A stretch of 64,000 bases of DNA. Origin: Diorhabda sublineata (lineage: Eukaryota; Arthropoda; Insecta; Coleoptera; Chrysomelidae). Under the pieces are notes generated by a model. It was not told where the DNA came from and made no database searches. It saw only the letters and a list, made by a program, of their open reading frames with translations. Below, in pieces: positions 37,761 through 51,274 of this stretch (within the stretch, counting starts at the first letter, position 1; each line of letters begins with the position of its first letter). The position numbers and the translations under genes are program-made. The stretch covers positions 21,556,488 through 21,620,487 of the forward strand of contig NC_079480.1 in assembly GCF_026230105.1 (NCBI RefSeq), written 5' to 3'.

Positions 37761-38135
37761 AGTCGAATTTAAACATTTCTTATATATTTGAGTGAGTTTG
37801 CATCTAACTTTGTCAGATATCATCGAATAACATCCATTGAAGCCCATTGAGGTCAACTGGCACTTTGTGTTGATCAAAATTTTCAAAGTCTATCATCCTA
37901 ATTTGAAGTCGAATTTCAACATTTCTTATATATTGAGGTCGATTGTCAGTTTGTGTTGATTGAAAATTTTCAAAGTCTATCTTCCTAATTTGAAGTCGAA
38001 TTTAAACATTTCTCATATATTTGAGTGAGTTTGCATCTATCTTTGTCAGGTATCGTCGATTAACATCCTTTGAAGCCCATTGAGGTCAACTGTCACTTTG
38101 TGTTAATTGAAAATTTTCAAAGTCTATCTTCCTAA
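37370..38135 (+). repeat. 381-bp tandem duplication
   Basis: ACTTTGTGTTGATCAAAA occurs at 37,481 and 37,862, 381 bp apart, equal to two full monomers plus one 87-bp unit. The second copy has lost one A in the run (GATCAAAATTTTC for GATCAAAAATTTTC). The block lies at the right edge of the 1,995/1,410/1,116 series and looks like its shortest derivative. Confidence 0.82.
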
Positions 38136-38789
38136 TTTGAAGTCGAATTTCAACATTTCTCATATATTTGAGTGAGTTTGCATCTAACTTTGTCAGATAT
38201 CATCGAATTACATCCATTGAAGCCCATTGAGGTCAACCGTCACTTTGTGTTAATTGAAAATTTTCAAAGTGTATCTTCCTAATTTGAAGTCGAATTTAAA
38301 CATTTCTTATATATTTGAGTGAGTTTGCATCTAACTTTGTCAGATATCATCGAATAACATCCATTGAAGCCCATTGAGGTCAACTGTCACTTTGTGTTGA
38401 TTGAAAATTTTCAAAGTATATCTTCCTAATTTGAAGTCGAATTTCAACATTTCTCATATATTTGATTGAGTTTGCATATAACTTTGTCACATATCGTCGA
38501 ATAACATCCATTGAAGCCCATTGAGGTCAACTGTCACTTTGTGTTGATTGAAAATTTTCAAAGTCTATGTTCCTAATTTGAAGTCGAATTTCAACATTTC
38601 TTATATATTTGAGTGAGTTTGCATCTAACTTTTTCAGATATCATCGAATTACATCCATTGAAGCCCATTGAGGTCAACCGTCACTTTGTGTTAATTGAAA
38701 ATTTTCAAAGTCTATCTTCCTAATTTGAAGTCGAATTTCAACATTTCTCATATATTTGAGTGAGTTTGCATCTAACTTTGTCAGATATC

Positions 38790-39625
38790 GAATAACATCC
38801 ATTGAAGCCAATTGAGGTCAACTGTCACTTTGTGTTAATTGAATATTTTCAAGGTCTATCTTCCTCATTCGAAGTCGATTTCCAACATTTCTCATATATT
38901 TGAGTGAGTTTGCATCTAATTTTCTCAGATATCGTCGATTAACATCCTTTGAAGCCCATTGAGGTCAACGGTCACTTTGTGATAATTGAAAATTTTCAAT
39001 GTCTATCTTCCTAATTTGAAGTCGAATTTCAACTTTCCTTTTATATTTGAGTGAGTTCCCATCTAACTTTGTCAGATATCATCGAATAACATCCATTGAA
39101 GCCCATTGAGGTCAACTGGCACTTTGTGTTGATTGAAAATTTTCATAGTCTATCTTCCTAATTTGATGTCGAATTCCAACATTTCTTATATATTTGAATG
39201 AGTTTGCATCTAAATTTATCAGATATCATCGAATAACATCCAGTGAAGTTCATTGAGCTCAACTGTAACTTTGTGATAATTGAAAATTTTCAAAGTCTAT
39301 CTTCCTAATTTGAAGTGGAATTTCAACATTTCTCATATATCTGAGTGAGTTTGCATCTAACTTTATCAGATATCATCGAATAACATCCATTGAAGCTCAT
39401 TGAGTTCAACTGTCACTTTGTGATAATTGAAAATTTTCAAAGTCTATCTTCCTAATTTGATGTCGAATTCCAACATTTCTTATATATTTGAATGAGTTTG
39501 CATCTAACTTTATCAGATATCATCCAATAACATCCAGTGAAGTTCATTGAGCTCAACTGTCACTTTGTGATAATTGAAAACTTTCAAAGTCTATCTTCCT
39601 AATTTGAAGTCGAATTTCAACATTT
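38790..39625 (+). repeat. Block with GAATATTTTC and CATTCGAAG monomers, first copy
   Basis: This is the first place where the CCTCATTCGAAGTCG monomer type appears (near 38,863). The block matches about 41,870-42,705 at an offset of 3,081 bp (21 monomers, two of them 144 bp) and part of it again at 43,190-43,555. Shared rare changes are CATCTAATTTTCTCAG, CTTTCCTTTTATATTTG and GAGTTCCCATC. One difference is GAAGTGGAATTTC near 39,315. Confidence 0.82.
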
Positions 39626-41424
39626 CTTATATATTTGAGTGGGTTTGCATCTAACGTTATCAGATATCATCGAATAACATCCATTGAAGCTCATTGAGGT
39701 CAACTGTCACTTTGTGTTGATTGAAAATTTTCAAAGTATATCTTCCTAATTTGGAGTCGAATTTCAACATTTCTCATATATTTGATTGAGTTTGCATCTA
39801 ACTTTGTCACATATCGTCGAATAACATCCATTGAAGCCCATTGAGGTCAACAGTCACTTTGTGTTGATTGAAAATTTTCAAAGTCTATGTTCCTAATTTG
39901 TAGTCGAATTTCAACATTTCTTATATATTTGAGTGAGTTTGCATCTAACTTTTTCAGATATCATCGAATTACATCCATTGAAGCCCATTGAGGTCAACTG
40001 TCACTTTGTGTTGATTGAAAATTTTCAAAGTATATCTTCCTAATTTGGAGTCGAATTTCAACATTTCTCATATATTTGATTGAGTTTGCATCTAACTTTA
40101 TCAGATATCATCGAATAACATCCATTGAAGCTCATTGAGTTCAACTGTCACTTTGTGATAATTGAAAATTTTCAAAGTCTATCTTCCTAATTTGATGTCG
40201 AATTCCAACATTTCTTATATATTTGAATGAGTTTGCATCTAACTTTATCAGATATCATCCAATAACATCCAGTGAAGTTCATTGAGCTCAACTGTCACTT
40301 TGTGATAATTGAAAATTTTCAAAGTCTATCTTCCTAATTTGAAGTCGAATTTCAACATTTCTTATATATTTGAGTGAGTTTGCATTTATCGTCATCAGAT
40401 ATCATCGAATAACATCCATTGAAGTTCATTGAGCTCAACTGTCACTTTGTGATAAGTGAAAATTTTCAAAGTCTATCTTCCTAATTTGAAGTCGAATTTC
40501 AACATTTCTCATATATTTGAGTGAGTTTGCATCTAACTTTGTCAGATATCGTCGAATAACATCCATTGAAGCCCATTGAGGTCAACAGTCACTTTGTGTT
40601 GATTGAAAATTTTCAAAGTCTATGTTCCTAATTTGTAGTCGAATTTCAACATTTCTTATATATTTGAGTGAGTTTGCATCTAACTTTTTCAGATATCATC
40701 GAATTACATCCATTGAAGCCCATTGAGGTCAACTGTCACTTTGTGTTGATTAAAAATTTTCAAAGTCTATCTTCCTAATTTGAAGTCGAATTTAAACATT
40801 TCTCATATATTTGAGTGAGTTTGCATCTATCTTTGTCAGGTATCGTCGATTAACATCCTTTGAAGCCCATTGAGGTCAACTGTCACTTTGTGTTAATTGA
40901 AAATTTTCAAAGTCTATCTTCCTAATTTGAAGTCGAATTTCAACATTTCTCATATATTTGAGTGAGTTTGCATCTAACTTTGTCAGATATCATCGAATAA
41001 CATCCATTGAAGCCCATTGAGGTCAACTGTCACTTTGTGTTGATTGAAAATTTTCAAAGTATATCTTCCTAATTTGATGTCGAATTTCAACATTTCTCAT
41101 ATATTTGATTGAGTTTGCATATAACTTTGTCACATATCGTCGAATAACATCCATTGAAGCCCATTGAGGTCAACTGTCACTTTGTGTTGATTGAAAATTT
41201 TCAAAGTCTATGTTCCTAATTTGAAGTCGAATTTCAACATTTCTTATATATTTGAGTGAGTTTGCATCTAACTTTTTCAGATATCATCGAATTACATCCA
41301 TTGAAGCCCATTGAGGTCAACCGTCACTTTGTGTTAATTGAAAATTTTCAAAGTCTATCTTCCTAATTTGAAGTCGAATTTAAACATTTCTTATATATTT
41401 GAGTGAGTTTGCATCTAACTTTGT

Positions 41425-43555
41425 CAGATATCGAATAACATCCATTGAAGCCCATTGAGGTCAACTGTCACTTTGTGTTGATTGAAAATTTTCAAAGTAT
41501 ATCTTCCTAATTTGAAGTCGAATTTCAACATTTCTCATATATTTGATTGAGTTTGCATATAACTTTGTCACATATCGTCGAATAACATCCATTGAAGCCC
41601 ATTGAGGTCAACTGTCACTTTGTGTTGATTGAAAATTTTCAAAGTCTATGTTCCTAATTTGAAGTCGAATTTCAACATTTCTAATATATTTGGGTGAGTT
41701 TGCATCTAACTTTTTCAGATATCATCGAATTACATCCATTGAAGCCCATTGAGGTCAACCGTCACTTTGTGTTAATTGAAAATTTTCAAAGTCTATCTTC
41801 CTAATTTGAAGTCGAATTTAAACATTTCTTATATATTTGAGTGAGTTTGCATCTAACTTTGTCAGATATCGAATAACATCCATTGAAGCCAATTGAGGTC
41901 AACTGTCACTTTGTGTTAATTGAATATTTTCAAGGTCTATCTTCCTCATTCGAAGTCGATTTCCAACATTTCCCATATATTTGAGTGAGTTTGCATCTAA
42001 TTTTCTCAGATATCGTCGATTAACATCCTTTGAAGCCCATTGAGGTCAACGGTCACTTTGTGATAATTGAAAATTTTCAATGTCTATCTTCCTAATTTGA
42101 AGTCGAATTTCAACTTTCCTTTTATATTTGAGTGAGTTCCCATCTAACTTTGTCAGATATCATCGAATAACATCCATTGAAGCCCATTGAGGTCAACTGG
42201 CACTTTGTGTTGATTGAAAATTTTCATAGTCTATCTTCCTAATTTGATGTCGAATTCCAACATTTCTTATATATTTGAATGAGTTTGCATCTAAATTTAT
42301 CAGATATCATCGAATAACATCCAGTGAAGTTCATTGAGCTCAACTGTCACTTTGTGATAATTGAAAATTTTCAAAGTCTATCTTCCTAATTTGAAGTCGA
42401 ATTTCAACATTTCTCATATATCTGAGTGAGTTTGCATCTAACTTTATCAGATATCATCGAATAACATCCATTGAAGCTCATTGAGTTCAACTGTCACTTT
42501 GTGATAATTGAAAATTTTCAAAGTCTATCTTCCTAATTTGATGTCGAATTCCAACATTTCTTATATATTTGAATGAGTTTGCATCTAACTTTATCAGATA
42601 TCATCCAATAACATCCAGTGAAGTTCATTGAGCTCAACTGTCACTTTGTGATAATTGAAAATTTTCAAAGTCTATCTTCCTAATTTGAAGTCGAATTTCA
42701 ACATTTCTCATATATTTGAGTGAGTTTGCATCTAACTTTGTCAGATATCATCGAATAACATCCATTGAAGCCCATTGAGGTCAACTGTCACTTTGTGTTG
42801 ATTGAAAATTTTCAAAGTATATCTTCCTAATTTGAAGTCGAATTTCAACATTTCTCATATATTTGATTGAGTTTGCATATAACTTTGTCACATATCGTCG
42901 AATAACATCCATTGAAGCCCATTGAGGTCAACTGTCACTTTGTGTTGATTGAAAATTTTCAAAGTCTATGTTCCTAATTTGAAGTCGAATTTCAACATTT
43001 CTAATATATTTGGGTGAGTTTGCATCTAACTTTTTCAGATATCATCGAATTACATCCATTGAAGCCCATTGAGGTCAACCGTCACTTTGTGTTAATTGAA
43101 AATTTTCAAAGTCTATCTTCCTAATTTGAAGTCGAATTTAAACATTTCTTATATATTTGAGTGAGTTTGCATCTAACTTTGTCAGATATCGAATAACATC
43201 CATTGAAGCCAATTGAGGTCAACTGTCACTTTGTGTTAATTGAATATTTTCAAGGTCTACCTTCCTCATTCGAAGTCGATTTCCAACATTTCTCATATAT
43301 TTGAGTGAGTTTGCATCTAATTTTCTCAGATATCGTCGATTAACATCCTTTGAAGCCCATTGAGGTCAACGGTCACTTTGTGATAATTGAAAATTTTCAA
43401 TGTCTATCTTCCTAATTTGAAGTCGAATTTCAACTTTCCTTTTATATTTGAGTGAGTTCCCATCTAACTTTGTCAGATATCATCGAATAACATCCATTGA
43501 AGCCCATTGAGGTCAACTGGCACTTTGTGTTGATTGAAAATTTTCATAGTCTATG
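41425..43555 (+). repeat. 1,320-bp tandem duplication
   Basis: TTTCTCAGATATCG of the AATTTTCTCAG monomer lies at 42,002 and 43,322, 1,320 bp apart, which is nine monomers with one of them 144 bp. Copy 1 is about 41,425-42,744. Copy 2 starts there and breaks off near 43,555, where GATGTCG is replaced by GTAGTCG. Both share the rare TCTAATATATTTGGGTGAG. Confidence 0.83.
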
Positions 43556-43659
43556 TTCCTAATTTGTAGTCGAATTTCAACATTTCTTATATATTTGAGT
43601 GAGTTTGCATCTAACTTTTTCAGATATCATCGAATTACATCCATTGAAGCCCATTGAGG

Positions 43660-44560
43660 TCAACTGGCACTTTGCGTTGATTGAAAATTTTCAAAGTCTA
43701 TCTTCCTAATTTGAAGTCGAATTTAAACAACTTCTTATATATTTGAGTGAGTTTGCATCTAACTTTGTCAGATATCATCGAATAACATCCATTGAAGCCC
43801 ATTGAGGTCAACTGGCACTTTGTGTTGATTAAAAATTTTCAAAGTCTATCATCCTAATTTGAAGTCGAATTTCAACATTTCTTATATATTGAGGTCGATT
43901 GTCAGTTTGTGTTGATTGAAAATTTTCAAAGTCTATCTTCCTAATTTGAAGTCGAATTTAAACATTTCTCATATATTTGAGTGAGTTTGCATCTATCTTT
44001 GTCAGATATCGTCGAATAACATCCATTGAAGCCCATTGAGGTCAAATGTCACTTTGTGTTGATTGAAAATTTTCAAAGTCTATGTTCCTAATTTGAAGTC
44101 GAATTTCAACATTTCTTATTTATTTGAGTGAGTTTGCATCTAACTTTCTCAGATATCATCGAATTACATCCATTGAAGCCCATTGAGGTCAACCATCACT
44201 TGTGTTAATTGGAAATTTTCAAAGTCTATCTTCCTAATTTGAAGTTCGAATTTAAACATTTCTTATATATTTGAGTGAGTTTGCATCTAACTTTGTCAGA
44301 TATCGAATAACATCCATTGAAGCCAATTGAGGTCAACTGTCACTTTGTGTTAATTGAATATTTTCAAGGTCTATCTTCCTCATTCGAAGTCGAATTCCAA
44401 CATTTCTCATATATTTGAGTGAGTTTGCATCTAACTTTTTCAGATATCATCGAATAACATCCGTTGAAGCTCATTGAAGTCAACTGTCAATTTGTGTTAA
44501 TTGAAAATTCTCAAAGTCTATCTTCCTAATTTGGAGTCGAATTTCAACATTTCTCATATA
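43660..44560 (+). repeat. Boundary stretch with several one-base length changes
   Basis: Within about 550 bp I see AAACAACTTCTTATAT near 43,727 (one base longer), CATCACTTGTG near 44,194 (one base shorter) and GAAGTTCGAATTT near 44,242 (one base longer). Frame-shifting changes of this kind are rare elsewhere in the array. The stretch lies between the 1,320-bp and 1,550-bp repeat domains. A cluster of small indels could be real divergence at a domain edge, or consensus error in the assembly. Confidence 0.65.
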
Positions 44561-44569
44561 TTTGAGTGA

Positions 44570-47500
44570 GTTTGCATCTAACTTTGTCACATATCGTCGA
44601 ATAACATCCATTGAAGCCCATTGAGGTCAACTGTCACTTTGTGTTGATTGAAAATTTTCAAAGTCTATGTTCCTAATTTGAAGTCGAATTTCAACATTTC
44701 TTATATATTTGAGTGAGTTTGCATTTAACTTTTTCAGATATCATCGAATTACATCCATTGAAGCCCATTGAGGTCAACCGTCACTTTGTGTTGATTGAAA
44801 ATTTTCAAATTCTATCTTCCTAATTTGAAGTCGAATTTAAACATTTCTTATATATTTGAGTGGGTTTGCATCTAACTTTGTCAGATATCGAATAACATCC
44901 ATTGAAGCCAATTGAGGTCAACTGTCACTTTGTGTTAATTGAATATTTTAAAGGTCTATCTTCCTCATTCGAAGTCGAATTTCAACATTTCTCATATATT
45001 TGAGTGAGTTTGCATCTAACTTTTTCAGATATCATCGAATAACATCCATTGAAGCTCATTGAAGTCAACTGTCAATTTGTGTTAATTGAATATTTTCAAA
45101 GTCTATCTTCCTAATTTGAAGTCGAATTTCAACATTTCTTATATATTTGAGTGAGTTTGCATCTAACTTTCTCAGATATCGTCGATTAACATCCTTTGAA
45201 GCCCATTGAGGTCAACGGTCAATTTGTGTTAATTGAAAATTTTCAAAGTCTATCTTCCTAATTTGGAGTCGAATTTCAACATTTCTTATATCTTGAGGTC
45301 GATTGTCAGTTTGTGTTGATTGAAAATTTTCAAAGTCTATGTTCCTATTTGAAGTCGAATTTCAACATTTCTTATATATTTGAGTGAGTTTGCATCTAAC
45401 TTTGTCAGATATCATCGAATAACATCCATTGAAGCCCATTGAGGTCAACCGTCACTTTGTGTTGATTGGAAATTTTCAAAGTCTATCTTCCTAATTTGAA
45501 GTCGAATTTAAACATTCCTTATATATTTGAGTGAGATGGCATCTAACTTTGTCAGATATCGAATAACATCCATTGAAGCCCATTGAGGTCAACTGTCACT
45601 TTGTGTTAATTGAAAATTTTCAAGGTCTATCTTCCTCATTCGAAGTCGAATTTCAACATTTCTCATATATTTGAGTGAGTTTGCATCTAACTTTTTCAGA
45701 TATCGTCGATTAACATCCTTTGAAGCCCATTGAGGTCAACGGTCACTTTGTGATAATTGAAAATTTTCAATGTCTATCATCCTAATTTGAAGTCGAATTC
45801 AAACATTCCTCATATATTCGAGTGAGTTTGCATCTATCTTTGTCAGATATCGTCGATTAACATCCTTTGAAGCCCATTGAGGTCAACTGTCACTTTGTGT
45901 AAATTGAAAATTTTCAAAGTCTATCTTCCTAATTTGAAGTCGAATTTCAACATTTCTCATATATTTGAGTGAGTTTGCATCTAACTTTGTCAGATATCAT
46001 CGAATAACATCCATTGAAGCCCATTGAGGTCAACTGTCACTTTGTGTTGATTAAGAATTTTCAAAGTATATCTTCCTAATTTGAAGTAGAATTTCAACAT
46101 TTCTCATATATTTGATTGAGTTTGCATCTAACTTTGTCACATATCGTCGAATAACATCCATTGAAGCCCATTGAGGTCAACTGTCACTTTGTGTTGATTG
46201 AAAATTTTCAAAGTCTATGTTCCTAATTTGAAGTCGAATTTCAACATTTCGTATATATTTGAGTGAGTTTGCATTTAACTTTCTCAGATATCATCGAATT
46301 ACATCCATTGAAGCCAATTGAGGTCAACCGTCACTTTGTGTTGATTGAAAATTTTCAAATTCTATCTTCCTAATTTGAAGTCGAATTCAAACATTTCTTA
46401 TATATTTGAGTGGGTTTGCATCTAACTTTGTCAGATATCGAATAACATCCATTGAAGCCAATTGAGGTCAACTGTCACTTTGTGTTAATTGAATATTTTA
46501 AAGGTCTATCTTCCTCATTCGAAGTCGAATTTCAACATTTCTCATATATTTGAGTGAGTTTGCATCTAACTTTTTCAGATATCATCGAATAACATCCATT
46601 GAAGCTCATTGAAGTCAACTGTCAATTTGTGTTAATTGAATATTTTCAAAGTCTATCTTCCTAATTTGAAGTCGAATTTCAACATTTCTTATATATTTGA
46701 GTGAGTTTGCATCTAACTTTCTCAGATATCGTCGATTAACATCCTTTGAAGCCCATTGAGGTCAACGGTCAATTTGTGTTAATTGAAAATTTTCAAAGTC
46801 TATCTTCCTAATTTGTAGTCGAATTTCAACATTTCTTATATCTTGAGGTCGATTGTCAGTTTGTGTTGATTGAAAATTTTCAAAGTCTATGTTCCTATTT
46901 GAAGTCGAATTTCAACATTTCTTATATATTTGAGTGAGTTTGCATCTAACTTTGTCAGATATCATCGAATAACATCCATTGAAGCCCATTGAGGTCAACC
47001 GTCACTTTGTGTTGATTGGAAATTTTCAAAGTCTATCTTCCTAATTTGAAGTCGAATTTAAACATTCCTTATATATTTGAGTGAGATGGCATCTAACTTT
47101 GTCAGATATCGAATAACATCCATTGAAGCCCATTGAGGTCAACTGTCACTTTGTGTTAATTGAAAATTTTCAAGGTCTATCTTCCTCATTCGAAGTCGAA
47201 TTTCAACATTTCTCATATATTTGAGTGAGTTTGCATCTAACTTTTTCAGATATCGTCGATTAACATCCTTTGAAGCCCATTGAGGTCAACGGTCACTTTG
47301 TGATAATTGAAAATTTTCAATGTCTATCTCCCTAATTTGAAGTCGAATTTCAACTTTCCTCATATATTTGAGTGAGTTTCCATCTAACTTTGTCAGATAT
47401 CATCGAATAACATCCATTGAAGCCCATTGAGGTCAACTGGCACTTTGTGTTGATTGAAAATTTTCAAAGCCTATCATCCTAATTTGAAGTCGAATTCAAA

Positions 47501-48660
47501 CATTCCTCATATATTTGAGTGAGTTTGCATCTATCTTTGTCAGATATCGTCGATTAACATCCTTTGAAGCCCATTGAGGTCAACTGTCACTTTGTGTAAA
47601 TTGAAAATTTTCAAAGTCTATCTTCCTAATTTGAAGTCGAATTTCAACATTTCTCATATATTTGAGTGAGTTTGCATCTAACTTTGTCAGATATCATCGA
47701 ATAACATCCATTGAAGCCCATTGAGGTCAACTGTCACTTTGTGTTGATTGAGAATTTTCAAAGTATATCTTCCTAATTTGAAGTCGAATTTCAACATTTC
47801 TCATATATTTGATTGAGTTTGCATCTAACTTTGTCACATATCGTCGAATAACATCCATTGAAGCCCATTGAGGTCAACTGTCACTTTGTGTTGATTGAAA
47901 ATTTTCAAAGTCTATGTTCCTAATTTGAAGTCGAATTTCAACATTTCTTATATATTTGAGTGAGTTTGCATTTAACTTTTTCAGATATCATCGAATTACA
48001 TCCATTGAAGCCAATTGAGGTCAACCGTCACTTTGTGTTGATTGAAAATTTTCAAATTCTATCTTCCTAATTTGAAGTCGAATTTAAACATTTCTTATAT
48101 ATTTGAGTGGGTTTGCATCTAACTTTGTCAGATATCGAATAACATCCATTGAAGCCAATTGAGGTCAACTGTCACTTTGTGTTAATTGAATATTTTAAAG
48201 GTCTATCTTCCTCATTCGAAGTCGAATTTCAACATTTCTCATATATTTGAGTGAGTTTGCATCTAACTTTTTCAGATATCATCGAATAACATCCATTGAA
48301 GCTCATTGAAGTCAACTGTCAATTTGTGTTAATTGAATATTTTCAAAGTCTATCTTCCTAATTTGAAGTCGAATTTCAACATTTCTTATATATTTGAGTG
48401 AGTTTGCATCCAACTTTCTCAGATATCGTCGATTAACATCCTTTGAAGCCCATTGAGGTCAACGGTCAATTTGTGTTAATTGAAAATTTTCAAAGTCTAT
48501 CTTCCTAATTTGTAGTCGAATTTCAACATTTCTTATATCTTGAGGTCGATTGTCAGTTTGTGTTGATTGAAAATTTTCAAAGTCTATGTTCCTATTTGAA
48601 GTCGAATTTCAACATTTCTTATATATTTGAGTGAGTTTGCATCTAACTTTGTCAGATATC
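44570..48660 (+). repeat. 1,550/1,697-bp higher-order repeat
   Basis: GTGAGATGGC lies at 45,531 and 47,081 (1,550 bp) and TTTTCAAATTC matches at 44,801 and 46,351 with the same step. 1,550 is ten monomers (two of 144 bp, one of 146 bp) plus one 87-bp unit. From about 45,775 onward the offset becomes 1,697 (for example TTTGTGTAAATTG at 45,894 and 47,591), because the second copy has one extra 147-bp monomer near 47.33-47.47 kb. The unit carries the TATCTTGAGG form of the shortened unit and GTTCCTATTTGAAG (one A missing). Confidence 0.85.
45226..45312 (+). repeat. 87-bp shortened unit, TATCTTGAGG subtype
   Basis: GTGTT starts at 45,226 and 45,313 give 87 bp. It has the same 60-bp deletion but TTATATCTTGAGG at the join. 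The subtype is found only from here rightward (near 46,846, 48,540, 51,026, 53,837, 57,002, 58,200, 59,636, 61,416 and 62,682), always followed by the GTTCCTATTTG monomer. It is a good marker of the right-hand higher-order repeat family. Confidence 0.88.
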
Positions 48661-48661
48661 G

Positions 48662-51274
48662 AATAACATCCATTGAAGCCCATTGAGGTCAACTGTCACT
48701 TTGTGTTAATTGAAAATTTTCAAGTTCTATCTTCCTCATTCGAAGTCGAATTTCAACATTTCTCATATATTTGAGTGAGTTTGCATCTAACTTTTTCAGA
48801 TATCGTCGATTAACATCCTTTGAAGCCCATTGAGGTCAACGGTCACTTTGTGATAATTGAAAATTTTCAATGTCTATCTCCCTAATTTGAAGTCGAATTT
48901 CAACTTTCCTTATATATTTGAGTGAGTTTCCATCTAACTTTGTCAGATATCTTCGAATAACATCCATTGAAGCCCATTGAGGTCAACTGGCACTTTGTGT
49001 TGATTGAAAATTTTCAAAGCCTATCATCCTAATTTGAAGTCGAATTTCAACATTTCTTATATATTGAGGTCGATTGTCAGTTTGTGTTGATTGAAAATTT
49101 TCAAAGTCTATCTTCCTAATTTGAAGTCGAATTTAAACATTTCTTATATATTTGAGTGGGTTTGCATCTAACTTTGTCAGATATCGAATAACATCCATTG
49201 AAGCCAATTGAGGTCAACTGTCACTTTGTGTTAATTGAAAATTTTCAAGGTCTATCTTCCTCATTCGAAGTCGAATTTCAACATTTCTCATATATTTGAG
49301 TGAGTTTGCATCTAACTTTTCCAGATATCGTCGATTAACACCCTTTGAAGCCCATTGAGGTCAACGGTCACTTTGTGATAATTGAAAATTTTCAATGTCT
49401 ATCTCCCTAATTTGAAGTCGAATTTCAACTTTCCTTATATATTTGAGTGAGTTTCCATCTAACTTTGTCAGATATCATCGAATAACATCCATTGAAGCCC
49501 ATTGAGGTCAACTGGCACTTTGTGTTGATTGAAAATTATCAAAGCCTATCATCCTAATTTGAAGTCGAATTTCAACATTTCTTATATATTGAGGTCGATT
49601 GTCAGTTTGTGTTGATTGAAAATTTTCAAAGTCTATCTTCCTAATTTGAAGTCGAATTTAAACATTTCTCATATATTTGAGTGGGTTTGCATCTATCTTT
49701 GTCAGATATCGTCGATTAACATCCTTTGAAGCCCATTAAGGTCAACTGTCACTTTGTGTTAATTGAAAATTTTCAAAGTCTATCTTCCTCATTCGAAGTC
49801 GAATTTCAACATTTCTCATATATTTGAGTGAGTTTGCATCTAACTTTTTCAGATATCATCGAATAACATACATTGAAGCTCATTGAAGTCAACTGTCAAT
49901 TTGTGTTAATTGAAAATTTTCAAAGTCTATCTCCCTAATTTGAAGTCGAATTTCAACATTTCTTATATATTTGAGTGAGTTTGCATCTAACTTTCTCAGA
50001 TATCGTCGATTAACATCCTTTGAAGCCCATTGAGGTCAACGGTCACTTTGTGATAATTGAAAATTTTCAATGTCTATCTTCCTAATTTGAAGTCGAATTT
50101 CAACTTTCCTTATATATTTGAGTGAGTTTCCATCTAACTTTGTCAGATATCATCGAATAACATCCATTGAAGCACATTGAGGTCAACTGGCACTTTGTGT
50201 TGATTGAAAATTTTCAGAGTCTATCTTCCTAATTTGAAGTCGAATTTCAACATTTCTTATATATTGAGGTCGATTGTCAGTTTGTGTTGATTGAAAATTT
50301 TCAAAGTCTATCTTCCTAATTTGAAGTCGAATTTAAACATTTCTTATATATTCGAGTGAGTTTGCATCTGTCTTTGTCAGATATCGTCGATTAACATCCT
50401 TTGAAGCCCATTGAGGTCAACGGTCAATTTGTGTTAATTGAAAATTTTCAAAGTCTATCTCCCTGATTTGAAGTCGAATTTCAACATTTCTTATATATTT
50501 GAGTGAGTTTGCATCTAACTTTCTCAGATATCGTCCATTAACATCCTTTGAAGCCCATTGAGGTCAACGGTCACTTTGTGATAATTGAAAATTTTCAATG
50601 TCTATCTTCCTAATTTGAAGTCGAATTTCAACTTTCCTTATATATTTGAGTGAGTTTCCATCTAACTTTGTCAGATATCATCGAATAACATCCATTGAAG
50701 CCCATTTAGGTCAACTGGCACTTTGTGTTGATTGAAAATTTTCATAGTCTATCTTCCTAATTTGAAGTCGAATTTCAACATTTCTTATATATTGAGGTCG
50801 ATTGTCAGTTTGTGTTGATTGAAAATTTTCAAAGTCTATCTTCCTAATTTGAAGTCGAATTTAAACATTTCTTATATATTCGAGTGAGTTTGCATCTATC
50901 TTTGTCTGATATCGTCGATTAACATCCTTTGAAGCCCATTGAGGTCAACGGTCAATTTGTGTTAATTGAAAATTTTCAAAGTCTATCTTCCTAATTTGGA
51001 GTCGAATTTCAACATTCCTTATATCTTGAGGTCGATTGTCAGTTTGTGTTGATTGAAAATTTTCAAAGTCTATGTTCCTATTTGAAGTCGAATTTCAACA
51101 TTTCTTATATATTTGAGTGAGTTTGCATCTAACTTTGTCAGATATCGAATAACATCCATTGAAGCCAATTGAGGTCAACTGGCACTTTGTGTTGATTGAA
51201 AATTTTCATAGTCTATCTTCCTAATTTGAAGTCGAATTTCAACATTTCTTATATATTGAGGTCGATTGTCAGTT
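48662..51274 (+). repeat. Right-hand block with copies at +8,609 and +9,137
   Basis: GAAAATTATC (49,531) and GAATAACATACATTG (49,861) recur 9,137 bp to the right at 58,668 and 58,998. From about 50.4 kb the match continues at +8,609 (AAGCCAATTG at 51,162 and 59,771). The step of 528 bp equals three monomers plus an 87-bp unit, so one copy lost or gained exactly that block. Shortened units are dense here (near 49,066, 49,585, 50,265, 50,784, 51,026 and 51,254). Confidence 0.8.
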
